DNA of 10,435 nt, taken from contig UQAR01000071.1 in the NCBI GenBank assembly GCA_900539095.1, positions 1 to 10,435 of the forward strand. Reading direction: 5' to 3'. Source of the stretch: an uncultured Ruminococcus sp. Its GTDB lineage: Bacteria; Bacillota; Clostridia; Oscillospirales; Ruminococcaceae. The notes below the pieces were generated by a model. It was given only the letters and a program-made list of their open reading frames with translations, did no database searches and had not been told where the DNA came from. This document shows, one piece after another, positions 1-6,796 of the stretch (position 1 is its first letter; every line of letters starts with the position of its first letter). The translations under genes were made by a program, and so were the position numbers.

Positions 1-49
1 ATCTACACCGTCTAATTCGTCGGCAGCGTCAGATGTGTATAAGAGACAG
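1..49 (+). other. Nextera (Illumina) adapter, not biological
   Basis: Bases 31-49 are the Tn5 mosaic end AGATGTGTATAAGAGACAG. Bases 17-30 are the Nextera read-1 overhang TCGTCGGCAGCGTC, bases 9-16 (CGTCTAAT) sit where the i5 index belongs, and bases 1-8 are the end of the P5 primer. The stretch should be trimmed. It interrupts a methyltransferase gene in the middle of a conserved motif, so the genomic sequence must continue beyond this end. Confidence 0.98.
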
Positions 50-309
50 ATCGAATAGTCCTGACAGGGAAATCCGCCGACGAGCAGGTCATGGTCGGGG
101 ATATCTTTCTTAGCGACGGCTATGTCTTTGCAGACATGGTTCGGGCTTTTGCCGAAGTGCGAGACATAGCAATCAAACGCCCTCTGGTCAGCCTTATACG
201 GCTCCCATTGGTTCGCCCAAATCACCTTATATCTGTCCGATGCAGCTTCAAGCCCTAGCCGAAAACCGCCTACTCCTGCGAACAGTTCGACAACTTTGAT
301 ATTCCCCAC
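50..309 (-). CDS. DNA cytosine-C5 methyltransferase, N-terminal fragment (second MTase of the RM operon)
   Basis: Reading the minus strand from 309 gives 86 codons that run into the adapter, so this is the first part of a C5-cytosine methyltransferase. Motif I (AdoMet binding) is ELFAGVGGFRLG at about residues 8-19, and the catalytic motif IV is GGFPCQDYS at about 78-86 with nucleophile Cys82. IPDHDLLVGGFPCQ and the QWEP segment (residues 34-37) closely resemble the complete methyltransferase at 4089-5309, so the two are paralogues of the same subfamily. The start chosen is GTG at 309-307, the only good in-frame start; an AGGTGA element overlapping the Vsr stop codon lies 4 bases upstream. 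It is the last visible gene of the operon, 8 bases after vsr. The target-recognition domain lies outside the window, so its specificity is unknown: GATC, or a longer site containing GATC, are the obvious guesses. Confidence 0.9.
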
Positions 310-317
310 ATCATCAC

Positions 318-758
318 CTATAATGCTTGGCCATTTTTCTTTTCAAGAAGCTCTAAAACAACTTGCAGACATTCATCGGTATGTTTCAATACCTGCTTCT
401 CCCAGAAATGCAGCGTAGTCCAGCCCATTTCTTGAAGCTGACCGTCAACACGCTTGTCCCGTGCTATGTTTTCTTCTATCTTTTCTATCCAATACTCACG
501 ATTATGTTTGAGCTTGACTTTGCGTTCTTCCCAATTTTCGCCGTGCCAAAATTCACCGTCCACAAAGACTGCTACACGATATTTCGTTAATGCGATGTCG
601 GGAGAGCCAGGCAATTTTCTATAATTTCGTCTGTATCGGTATCCTTCATGCCATAAACGTTTTGCAAGTATAGTTTCAGCTTTACCATTTTTAAGACGCA
701 CCTTGCTCATACGTTTTCTTATATCGGGAGTTGTGTCGTAACTTTTAGGGTGTTTCAT
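318..758 (-). CDS. vsr: Vsr-type very-short-patch mismatch repair endonuclease
   Basis: This 146-residue protein belongs to the Vsr family, which nicks DNA 5' of the T in a T:G mismatch formed when 5-methylcytosine deaminates, so that the original C can be restored. The N-terminal part (residues 10-50) has the helical MSKVRLKNGKAE region followed by GYRYRRNY. The core motif is GSPDIAL (Asp54, equivalent to the metal-binding Asp of E. coli Vsr), then VAVFVDGEFWHG (residues 63-73, with Trp71-His72) and a C-terminal GWTTLHFWE. The cysteine seen after the VDG in zinc-containing Vsr proteins is Glu69 here, so the classical zinc site appears to be absent; this occurs in a common Firmicutes subgroup. 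The gene lies 8 bases after the PIN gene and immediately before the second methyltransferase. Its ribosome binding site (AAGAAA) is weak, which suggests translational coupling. Its place among C5-methyltransferase genes fits the Vsr role. Confidence 0.9.
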   Translation of the reverse strand: MKHPKSYDTTPDIRKRMSKVRLKNGKAETILAKRLWHEGYRYRRNYRKLPGSPDIALTKYRVAVFVDGEFWHGENWEERKVKLKHNREYWIEKIEENIARDKRVDGQLQEMGWTTLHFWEKQVLKHTDECLQVVLELLEKKNGQAL

Positions 759-766
759 GTTATTTC

Positions 767-1915
767 TTAATGTTTATAGTAATCTTCTGCTGTATCTGCC
801 ATATCTGCGGCAACATCTAAATCCATATTTATTTCTGAGAAATCTACGTTATCTTCATCAATTTTCAATATGACGCCGTCTGGCTCAATTATGTTTATTT
901 TTTCAAGACTCGGTCTTTTCTCCTTATCAAAACAGATATGTATTTCACAAGTTGCAGTTCCTTTTGCTTGCTGAAAATCCATAACAGCAAATGGAATGAT
1001 ATAATACGTCCTTGTTTCACTATCCCATACTGAATTATCATAATCGAAAATGGTAGTAGCACCATCTACAAGTAAATCAACAGTTGTTTGAAGGACGATT
1101 TTTTCATCTGAAATAATAAGAGGAACAACATTATTGTCGATATTATCCAACTCCACTTTTTCAACATCTATATCGCTCTCTAAATCATAATCTTGTATAT
1201 CAAACCATGTTTCAGTCGTAGTATTATTTGTAAGATAATCAGCGATATCTTCGTATAATGATTCTATGATGTCGTTTATACTCCGTTCCTGAGAGTATAG
1301 AAGTTTAAGAGCATCATCTAAATTGTCTTTCATAGTGATTTGACTTTTAGTTGATAAAGCCTTTTTCCAATCTTCATCACTTGAAATAACTAAAATAGCA
1401 ACAGTCGGGTTTGTATCGATATAATCGATTATAGATTCAATGATGAAAGCATCGGGGAACTCATATTTTTTGTTTCGTTCTATATCAAATGGTGCTTCAT
1501 TATTAAAGTATTTTTTAAAGACAATTTCCGGATTGCAATATTTTAGCATTTCTGCGCTGGAAAAATATTGATCAACCTTTTTTATGTTTTCATTTTCAAT
1601 ATCTAGTTTCTCAAGCTGCTGTATTGTTGAATCATAATCTATATCTATAAATTCTAAAATATTTTTGTATCTTGTCAATGCCTTTATTGCATTTTTAACC
1701 TTTTCATTATCTGTTTGACCATCATCTAAATGATTGATATGCTTTTTGGTCTCACCTATAAGAATTGGATGAGATAGTATTTTTATACCATTTTTAGATA
1801 GCGTGTCAAAAAAAGCTGGAATAATACTGTTAAAGTATCCACAAAAGTCATTTCCTTTGCTATCAAATGCATTAGTATCAATAATAACAGTATTAAAGTA
1901 TTGAGGCTTATTCAT
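767..1915 (-). CDS. PIN-domain (DUF4935-like) nuclease of the RM operon
   Basis: The protein is 382 residues from the ATG at 1915. Residues 8-185 look like a PIN-type metal-dependent ribonuclease fold: VIIDTNAFD (Asp13), the helix SHPILIGETKKHI (Glu55), EFPDAFIIESI (Asp155) and ILVISSDEDW (Asp180 and Asp182) supply the usual acidic quartet. The arrangement matches the DUF4935 (PIN_12) group, from memory. Residues 190-382 form an acidic, beta-rich extension of unknown role. PIN domains generally cut RNA; whether this one acts in restriction, abortive infection or independently cannot be read from sequence. An in-frame TTG at 1945 overlaps the previous stop codon, but the ATG at 1915 is preferred because AAGGAG lies 9 bases upstream. 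Base composition is clearly more AT-rich than the methyltransferase. It lies between a restriction enzyme gene and vsr, all on one strand. Confidence 0.75.
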   Translation of the reverse strand: MNKPQYFNTVIIDTNAFDSKGNDFCGYFNSIIPAFFDTLSKNGIKILSHPILIGETKKHINHLDDGQTDNEKVKNAIKALTRYKNILEFIDIDYDSTIQQLEKLDIENENIKKVDQYFSSAEMLKYCNPEIVFKKYFNNEAPFDIERNKKYEFPDAFIIESIIDYIDTNPTVAILVISSDEDWKKALSTKSQITMKDNLDDALKLLYSQERSINDIIESLYEDIADYLTNNTTTETWFDIQDYDLESDIDVEKVELDNIDNNVVPLIISDEKIVLQTTVDLLVDGATTIFDYDNSVWDSETRTYYIIPFAVMDFQQAKGTATCEIHICFDKEKRPSLEKINIIEPDGVILKIDEDNVDFSEINMDLDVAADMADTAEDYYKH

Positions 1916-1924
1916 ATAGATATA

Positions 1925-1930
1925 CTCCTT
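1925..1930 (-). promoter_or_regulatory. Ribosome binding site fixing the PIN gene start
   Basis: AAGGAG on the minus strand is followed by 9 bases and then the ATG at 1915-1913. It makes the ATG a better start than the upstream TTG at 1945, which has no comparable site. Confidence 0.75.
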
Positions 1931-1941
1931 ACAACGTTCTA

Positions 1942-2613
1942 TCAAGTTAATTCCCTGATATAATTATGTACTAATTCATTGTGAGCTGCTGTTACTGATT
2001 TATTTTTATTCTGTGCGACGTCAAGTGATACTCCTGTTGCTCGAACATCCCACTCAGGCAGTTTATTACCATCTTCATCTTTGTCAAATAAACCGACAAC
2101 AAGCGTTGGAACGGTAATTGAAAGTTTTGCTTGAGGTATCTCTCTTGTAGCTTTTTCAAAATTTGCAACTCCGCTATCTATCCTGTTAGCAAGCTCCGAA
2201 GAAGGTACTATCAGTACACAAATGTCTGTAAGATCATATGAGAATGATAGTTGAAATTTAAAGTAATTTCGGTAAGAACTTGCCACATTACCAAACTCCA
2301 CTTCTATTTGGAGTGTTATCTTATCATCACCCTCACCGAAAGTCTTCCTAAAATCAGCTCGTAGAGCATCTTCATTATTAATAGGTGTGGCAAGCGGTTC
2401 AGCTGTCCATCCAAGTGATGTGAATTGTAATCTGAAATAAGTATTCATTATCTGCTGAACAACATCTTTACTAGGTTGCTTTCGAGATTTACCGCTATAA
2501 ACAGGTATAGGACAATTATTGCATACGCTTAATAATTCATCTCTAACGCCTGTAAATCTAGGGGACAACAGTATATCATCTGCAAATCTATATGAAAAAG
2601 TCTCTATTCTCAT
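1942..2613 (-). CDS. BglII/BstYI-family type II restriction endonuclease
   Basis: The 223-residue product resembles the BglII/BstYI restriction endonuclease family, whose known members cut AGATCT and RGATCY. The signature is the active-site strand LQIEVEFGNVASSYRNYFKF (residues 101-120), in which Glu104 and Glu106 occupy the E-x-Q/E positions of the PD-(D/E)xK-like site. A preceding ADF (Asp87) is the likely metal-binding aspartate, separated by an insertion relative to BglII. A helical N-terminus with KDVVQQIMNTYFRLQF (about 49-64) precedes it. The length is typical (BglII 223, BstYI about 200). The gene starts 2 bases after the Sau3AI-like gene stops, and its AAAGGAG site overlaps that stop codon, implying coupled expression. 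Specificity is inferred from family and context: a GATC-core site would be protected by the neighbouring GATC methyltransferase. The family call is fairly secure; the exact site is not known. Confidence 0.78.
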   Translation of the reverse strand: MRIETFSYRFADDILLSPRFTGVRDELLSVCNNCPIPVYSGKSRKQPSKDVVQQIMNTYFRLQFTSLGWTAEPLATPINNEDALRADFRKTFGEGDDKITLQIEVEFGNVASSYRNYFKFQLSFSYDLTDICVLIVPSSELANRIDSGVANFEKATREIPQAKLSITVPTLVVGLFDKDEDGNKLPEWDVRATGVSLDVAQNKNKSVTAAHNELVHNYIRELT

Positions 2614-2615
2614 AA

Positions 2616-4013
2616 TTACTCCTTTATCTGTTCCTCAATATACGTATTATTCAACCAGAAACACTGCTTTGTCATCCATTGTCCATCTGGTAGAGGCAAT
2701 GCAGACTTATCAATATCACCTATGATCGTACCATCTGAGAATTTGTAAGCAGATAATCTTGAATGTGGACGCACATGAGCAACAGGGCTATCTGTTTGTT
2801 TTGGCAGATCGTTTTTTACACCATTAGGTGTAACTTCAAACTTCACTCCATTACGGACAGTATTTACTGTACGTTCCCATACACGCCGCAATTCATCAAG
2901 ATCCTCATTTGGTATGTTCCAAAACTTTACACGGTCAAATATATATTCCCCATTATCTTTTTCCTGAAAGATAATAAACAAGAACTTGGTAGGGGCGACA
3001 TAATTGTACAACTCAGAACCTTCCCATTCAGTTTCTTTGCTCAGTTCGATAAATTTAAAAGTAGGGAATGACATACTTTCCTTTATCTTGCCTGTTTTCT
3101 GAACTCTTATCGTTTTAGGTATGATACAGGCTTTTTGAAACTCATCAGTTTTAGATATCTTACCCCTGATACCGAGCATTTTAGCAAGCAAAATTTCATT
3201 GAGGTTCTTTGCCTTGCACTTTTCAAGAGAAAACTGCTGTTTGAGTTGCTCCTGTGTCTTTCCGAAATATGGACGAAGCTTTTCTGTTATCACATCTTCA
3301 AACGAGCGTGTACTTAACTGTCTCCAATCAGAGATTATGTGCTCATTAGTATCACTGCCAAAGATATACTGGTTCAGTATCTGCGTCATATACGACGCCT
3401 TTAAAGAATAAGCTCTCTGTTTTGCCGGAATATCTGAACAAGGCTGTGGTCGTACGCTTGAAGCATTCGCACCTTTAGTGCAAGCGGCTAAGTACATCGT
3501 ATCTCCCTCTGAAATAAGATGTGCTTCTCCCTTGCGAACTTTATCCATTATGGTTTTCCAGTCGTTTTCTATGATCACAAGATCCTTTTCTGGAAAGCTA
3601 AAAAGCACAGCTTTATCTATTTTAAACTCACCTTTAGATACATCTTTTATATGTTCATATGACATCAGCAGCATCGTTTCGCATTTGTGCCAAAATGAGC
3701 TTGTTTCAAACGTCTTATCATACTCTTCCATATAATTTATTATGTTACATACAAGACGTTCTTTTGCTCTGATCTTACCATCACGGCCTCTGGTATATGG
3801 TGTCACCTTTAGTTCGACCTTTGCTTCAGGGAAATCTGGTTCAGCTTCTGAATTAGGAGAATAACCAAACCAACTTTCCTCTATTACTGTACCGATGGCA
3901 CCTTTTCCTTTTTTTAGCCTACCTGTTTTATCTATATCTTTTAGTGGTATACCTATGGCTTCGTTAGCTCTTTTGAGTATTTGCTCTTTAGTTTTATATT
4001 CTGTACCCTGCAT
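2616..4013 (-). CDS. Sau3AI/MutH-family type II restriction endonuclease (predicted GATC)
   Basis: This 465-residue protein matches the Sau3AI family, which cuts before the G of GATC; Sau3AI itself is about 490 residues. The N-terminal MutH-like catalytic domain (about 1-190) contains KGKGAIGTVIEE (residues 35-46) and the catalytic strand SEAEPDFPEAKVELKVTPY, with Asp60, Glu67 and Lys69 forming the D-x6-E-x-K site. The C-terminal half (about 210-465), with SFPTFKFIEL and the FLFIIFQE strand, corresponds to the second MutH-like domain that in Sau3AI binds an extra DNA site and is not catalytic. AGGAGG lies 8 bases before the ATG at 4013. A terminator-like hairpin separates the gene from the upstream methyltransferase, an arrangement that could keep endonuclease levels below those of the protective enzyme. 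Confidence 0.92.
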   Translation of the reverse strand: MQGTEYKTKEQILKRANEAIGIPLKDIDKTGRLKKGKGAIGTVIEESWFGYSPNSEAEPDFPEAKVELKVTPYTRGRDGKIRAKERLVCNIINYMEEYDKTFETSSFWHKCETMLLMSYEHIKDVSKGEFKIDKAVLFSFPEKDLVIIENDWKTIMDKVRKGEAHLISEGDTMYLAACTKGANASSVRPQPCSDIPAKQRAYSLKASYMTQILNQYIFGSDTNEHIISDWRQLSTRSFEDVITEKLRPYFGKTQEQLKQQFSLEKCKAKNLNEILLAKMLGIRGKISKTDEFQKACIIPKTIRVQKTGKIKESMSFPTFKFIELSKETEWEGSELYNYVAPTKFLFIIFQEKDNGEYIFDRVKFWNIPNEDLDELRRVWERTVNTVRNGVKFEVTPNGVKNDLPKQTDSPVAHVRPHSRLSAYKFSDGTIIGDIDKSALPLPDGQWMTKQCFWLNNTYIEEQIKE

Positions 4014-4032
4014 AAATTACCCCTCCTTTTGT

Positions 4033-4075
4033 AAAAAAAGATAGGTATCACACTTTTGGTATAAGACCTACCTTT
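4033..4075 (-). terminator. Terminator-like hairpin between methyltransferase and endonuclease genes
   Basis: On the minus strand AAAGGTAGGT (4075-4066) pairs with ACCTATCTTT (4046-4037): ten pairs including one G-U wobble, with a 19-base loop, followed by an uninterrupted T run to 4033. It lies 13 bases after the methyltransferase stop codon and just before the ribosome binding site of the Sau3AI-like gene. It may act as an intrinsic terminator with read-through, or as an attenuator lowering endonuclease expression. The long loop and modest GC content suggest partial rather than full termination. Confidence 0.6.
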
Positions 4076-4088
4076 AAAAAGCGACCGC

Positions 4089-5309
4089 TTATTTTTCTGA
4101 TGAGATGATCTTATCAAGTACTCTGCCCATTCTAGTTATCATAGGAACGACCAGAGCATTTCCCATACAGAAATACCTCATTCTTTCCGGCATGCCTGTA
4201 TTTGTCCAATCATCATCGAATCCTTGTAAACGTTCAGCTTCAACGGGTGTCAGTAAACGCAATCTTCCAGCTTCTCGATCTGCAACAACGTGTGTTGAAC
4301 GATTGAGCGTCGATTCACTGGTCAGCATGGTGCGTCCTGGCCTGTCCCACGGATCAGGGAATGCTACTGGTCCCTCAGAGAAAACATACTTATGACCGCT
4401 AGCAGACGTTCTATCTATTTTCTTTGCACCCTTAAGATATGACCATTTTTCCATTTTATCGCTAGTTATAAAATACTTTTCTGCGACTTGTCCTCTCTCT
4501 AGTATCTTACCTAGTTTTATAGACTCTTCTTCACGCTCTTTTATTTTCGCAGTAGTTATCTTTCCATTTATCATATAGCCTGCATTTTCAAATGGGAACG
4601 CAAATTTGTCGCTCACCTCAACGAGGTCTGTACTGATCTCAGTACTATGCATATTTTCTGTGTCACTGATAGGGAATGCACTTACCATAAAGCCTTTGTC
4701 TTTTACTATATCCTCTGCTGACAGCTTTGACATCTTGTTGCTGTATACTGTATCTTTGTGATAAGCAAATATGAACGTACGCCTTCTTCTCTGTGCAGCA
4801 CCATACTGAGCTGCATTTACCACACGCCATTCAACACTATAACCTAGATTTGAAAAACACGCTAGTATGACACCAAAATCTCGTCCACGCTGACTAGCTG
4901 GTGATTTCAATAGTCTATCAACATTCTCAAGCAGACAGAATGGCGGACGTTTCACTTCTAGTATATCACGTATCTGCCACCAAAGCACACCTTTTTTTCC
5001 TTCGATACCTTTTGAAGAAGCTAAAGTGTGTGCTACACTGTAATCTTGGCACGGAAAACCGCCTACTAACAGAGAATGGTCTGGTATCGATGATTTATCG
5101 ACTATGCTGATATCATCGCCTGTGTGATACTCGCCATTTATGTCGGGTAGATCACCATAATGCTCAACATAGCAATCGTGTGCCCATTGCACTCTTTTTC
5201 CCGGTTCCCATTGTGAGAACCAATTTGTTGTCCAGCCGGACGCAAGCCGATCAAACCCGAGTCGAAAGCCACCGACTCCGGCAAATAATTCACATATCGT
5301 TTTATCCAT
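4089..5309 (-). CDS. Sau3AI-type DNA cytosine-C5 methyltransferase (predicted GATC)
   Basis: This complete 406-residue C5-cytosine methyltransferase transfers a methyl group from AdoMet to cytosine in its target site. The motifs are in order: I, ELFAGVGGFRLG (7-18); IV, GGFPCQDYS (83-91) with catalytic Cys87; VI, ENV (128-130); VIII, QRRRR (173-177); then a target-recognition region of about 190-335; IX, RLLTPVEAERLQGF (about 350-363); and X, GNALVVPM near residue 383. Length and motifs match M.Sau3AI (412 residues), and the adjacent Sau3AI-like endonuclease gives a cognate pair. Specificity for GATC is therefore inferred from family plus neighbour. It is the first gene of the operon, with AGGAGG 8 bases before the ATG and a promoter and structured leader upstream, so protection would be made before cutting enzymes. 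Confidence 0.93.
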   Translation of the reverse strand: MDKTICELFAGVGGFRLGFDRLASGWTTNWFSQWEPGKRVQWAHDCYVEHYGDLPDINGEYHTGDDISIVDKSSIPDHSLLVGGFPCQDYSVAHTLASSKGIEGKKGVLWWQIRDILEVKRPPFCLLENVDRLLKSPASQRGRDFGVILACFSNLGYSVEWRVVNAAQYGAAQRRRRTFIFAYHKDTVYSNKMSKLSAEDIVKDKGFMVSAFPISDTENMHSTEISTDLVEVSDKFAFPFENAGYMINGKITTAKIKEREEESIKLGKILERGQVAEKYFITSDKMEKWSYLKGAKKIDRTSASGHKYVFSEGPVAFPDPWDRPGRTMLTSESTLNRSTHVVADREAGRLRLLTPVEAERLQGFDDDWTNTGMPERMRYFCMGNALVVPMITRMGRVLDKIISSEK

Positions 5310-5324
5310 TTTTAAGCCCTCCTA

Positions 5325-5406
5325 TGACCAATAAAGGTCAGCTCGCTTGTAATTTGTAATTAGGTCAAAAATTATTAACACCGATGAATATCGGATCGAC
5401 GACCTA
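5325..5406 (-). promoter_or_regulatory. Structured 5' leader of the methyltransferase operon
   Basis: The leader contains several complementary boxes. TGACC-TTTATT-GGTCA (5340-5325) forms a 5-bp hairpin that ends next to the AGGAGG ribosome binding site (5323-5318). TAGGTC (5406-5401) can pair with GACCTA (5366-5361) around an inner hairpin CCGAT-ATTC-ATCGG (5394-5381). Because the GGTC and GACC boxes are interchangeable, alternative foldings are possible. A GATC site at 5394-5397 lies in the leader, where methylation state could matter. Whether it is an operator or an RNA switch, or only chance structure, is undecided. Confidence 0.4.
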
Positions 5407-5412
5407 TATGAT

Positions 5413-5441
5413 ATTGTAACATATAATTGACAAAAAAGCAA
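5413..5441 (-). promoter_or_regulatory. Sigma-A-type promoter for the RM operon
   Basis: On the minus strand TTGCTT (5441-5436) and TACAAT (5418-5413) are separated by exactly 17 bases, with an extended -10 TG directly before TACAAT. Transcription would start near 5406, giving an untranslated leader of about 100 bases before the methyltransferase. The -10 box matches 5 of 6 consensus bases; the -35 box is weak. Confidence 0.6.
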
Positions 5442-5481
5442 TCGTTTTGATGTAAATTCTAGCAAATTCGATGAATCTCGC

Positions 5482-5514
5482 AAAAAAATCACAGCCCCCT
5501 CGAAAGCTGTGATT
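5482..5514 (-). terminator. Intrinsic terminator of the amidoligase operon
   Basis: On the minus strand AATCACAGC (5514-5506) and GCTGTGATT (5495-5487) form a perfect 9-bp stem with a 10-base loop, followed by a run of T to 5482. It begins 10 bases after the DUF960 stop codon and isolates this operon from the RM promoter downstream. Confidence 0.92.
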
Positions 5515-5524
5515 CCTTTTCAAC

Positions 5525-5842
5525 TCAATACTCCTCCGCCAACAGCAGCGTAATATGATCCACATCGTCGATCATATACGCCCTGCCGTTTATCTCCACG
5601 TCGGTCGGTATGAAATATTCAAGCTTAGCATCGGGGCATTCCTGCATATGATAAATGTGCAGGAATTTTTTCTGTCTCTTGACTTCTGTAACTATCTCGA
5701 AAACTTGCAGATAATCAAGCTGTCCGCTGACCTTTTCTCGCATTTGCTCTACGGCTGAAAATAACGCAACTTGCAGTTCGATAGGGAAGTTTTCTGCCAC
5801 GCCGCTTGTGATGTATCTGCTTCCGCTGAATGTGTATGCCAT
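5525..5842 (-). CDS. DUF960 family protein
   Basis: The 105-residue product matches DUF960, a small Firmicutes family of unknown function often carried on mobile elements. Diagnostic stretches are SRYITSGVAENFPIELQ (residues 8-24) and the central LDYLQVFEI (about 42-50), followed by a HIYHMQECPD turn and a beta-rich C-terminus. There is no signal peptide, membrane segment or recognisable catalytic site. AGGAGG lies 6 bases before the ATG and overlaps the amidotransferase stop codon, so the gene is probably translationally coupled. It is the last gene of the amidoligase operon. Its role there is unknown. Confidence 0.8.
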   Translation of the reverse strand: MAYTFSGSRYITSGVAENFPIELQVALFSAVEQMREKVSGQLDYLQVFEIVTEVKRQKKFLHIYHMQECPDAKLEYFIPTDVEINGRAYMIDDVDHITLLLAEEY

Positions 5843-5852
5843 AAAATACCTC

Positions 5853-6794
5853 CTAATAATATTCCCCCACCAGCACCCTAGCCTCCTCGATACACTCCCT
5901 GATCATACTCCTGTCGCAAAGCATACCCTCTATCTCTTCGTCCGTGTAACCCATATCGTAAAGCAGCATAAGATCCTCCTGCGATACCCCGAACATACCG
6001 CATATATCAAAAAGTTCATCATCGTCATAAGCGGGCTTTCTGTATCCGTAATAGTTCCAGCCATAGCAGAACTCGTTTGGAATAAAACTGCTTTTCTCAA
6101 AACGCCCACGCTTGTCAATGCTTATGATCTCCCCCTCTGTGATTTTTATCACTTCAAACGGCAGCTTTTCAAGGAAACTGCCTTTCAGCACATTTTTCAT
6201 AATGTCCTCGGTGGACGTGTAAACATACAGCCCCAACTGCTTGTAATGGATAAGGCAGAGCGGATTGTCGCCCTTTGCGATGAAAAGCTTGTTCTTGTCG
6301 CTCAGTATCGTGAATACGAACGAACCCTCTACCGCCTCTGACATCTTCGCTATGGTCTTGAAGTCAAGTCTGCCGTATTTCTCGATAAGCTGTGCGGCAA
6401 CGTAGCTGTCAGTTTCTATCTTGCTTTTCGGCAGATGTTCGGACTTTGCAAGCTGACTGTCGTTGTAAAGCACGCCGTTGTGACATAAAGCAAAAGACCC
6501 GTCCGCAGTTTTGCCTGTGAACGGGTGGTTATTGCAAATGTATCTGGCGTCGCCTTGGGTAGTCATTCTCGTGTGACCTGTGAGGATAACTGTGTCCTCC
6601 GGCACATAAAGCTTTACCTTGTGAGCAGGCTTTGCTCTCTTGAAAACTTTAAGTTCGCCGTGTTTCACATACGCTATTCCCGTTGCGTCCTTGCCCCTTA
6701 CCTCAGACTCTACGGATAACCTGTTGATAAGTTCTTTCATCTCGCTCCTGCTGAGCGAACGTCTGTAATTTACAAATCCAAATATCGCACACAT
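5853..6794 (-). CDS. Class II glutamine amidotransferase-like (Ntn hydrolase) protein
   Basis: This 313-residue protein has the N-terminal-nucleophile glutaminase fold, which releases ammonia from glutamine. Cys2 (MCAIFGF) would become the nucleophile after removal of Met1. Other landmarks are RGKDATG (33-39), GHTRMTTQG (73-81, substrate-carboxylate Arg76), NNHPF (88-92), CHNGVLYN (104-111) and ETDSYV (127-132). These are the usual elements of the GlmS/PurF/AsnB glutaminase half. Residues 1 to about 240 make up the glutaminase and the remaining 70 are helical and acidic, with no synthetase domain, so ammonia would have to be passed to a partner. The amidoligase gene immediately upstream (2-base gap) is the natural candidate. 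Alternatively it could hydrolyse amide bonds as an Ntn peptidase. Confidence 0.85.
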   Translation of the reverse strand: MCAIFGFVNYRRSLSRSEMKELINRLSVESEVRGKDATGIAYVKHGELKVFKRAKPAHKVKLYVPEDTVILTGHTRMTTQGDARYICNNHPFTGKTADGSFALCHNGVLYNDSQLAKSEHLPKSKIETDSYVAAQLIEKYGRLDFKTIAKMSEAVEGSFVFTILSDKNKLFIAKGDNPLCLIHYKQLGLYVYTSTEDIMKNVLKGSFLEKLPFEVIKITEGEIISIDKRGRFEKSSFIPNEFCYGWNYYGYRKPAYDDDELFDICGMFGVSQEDLMLLYDMGYTDEEIEGMLCDRSMIRECIEEARVLVGEYY

Positions 6795-6796
6795 AG

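Noticed and set aside
1916..1945. Extension of the PIN protein to a TTG start at 1945
   Set aside because: The TTG lacks a ribosome binding site, while the ATG at 1915 has AAGGAG at 9 bases and places the first beta strand of the PIN fold near the N-terminus.
5427..5455. Plus-strand promoter from a perfect TTGACA at 5427-5432
   Set aside because: No acceptable -10 box follows at 16-18 bases, and no plus-strand gene lies downstream before the facing terminator and minus-strand genes.
5450..5480. Short direct repeats of AAATTC-like units as CRISPR or iterons
   Set aside because: Only two imperfect copies are present, with no regular spacing and no cas or matching Rep context.
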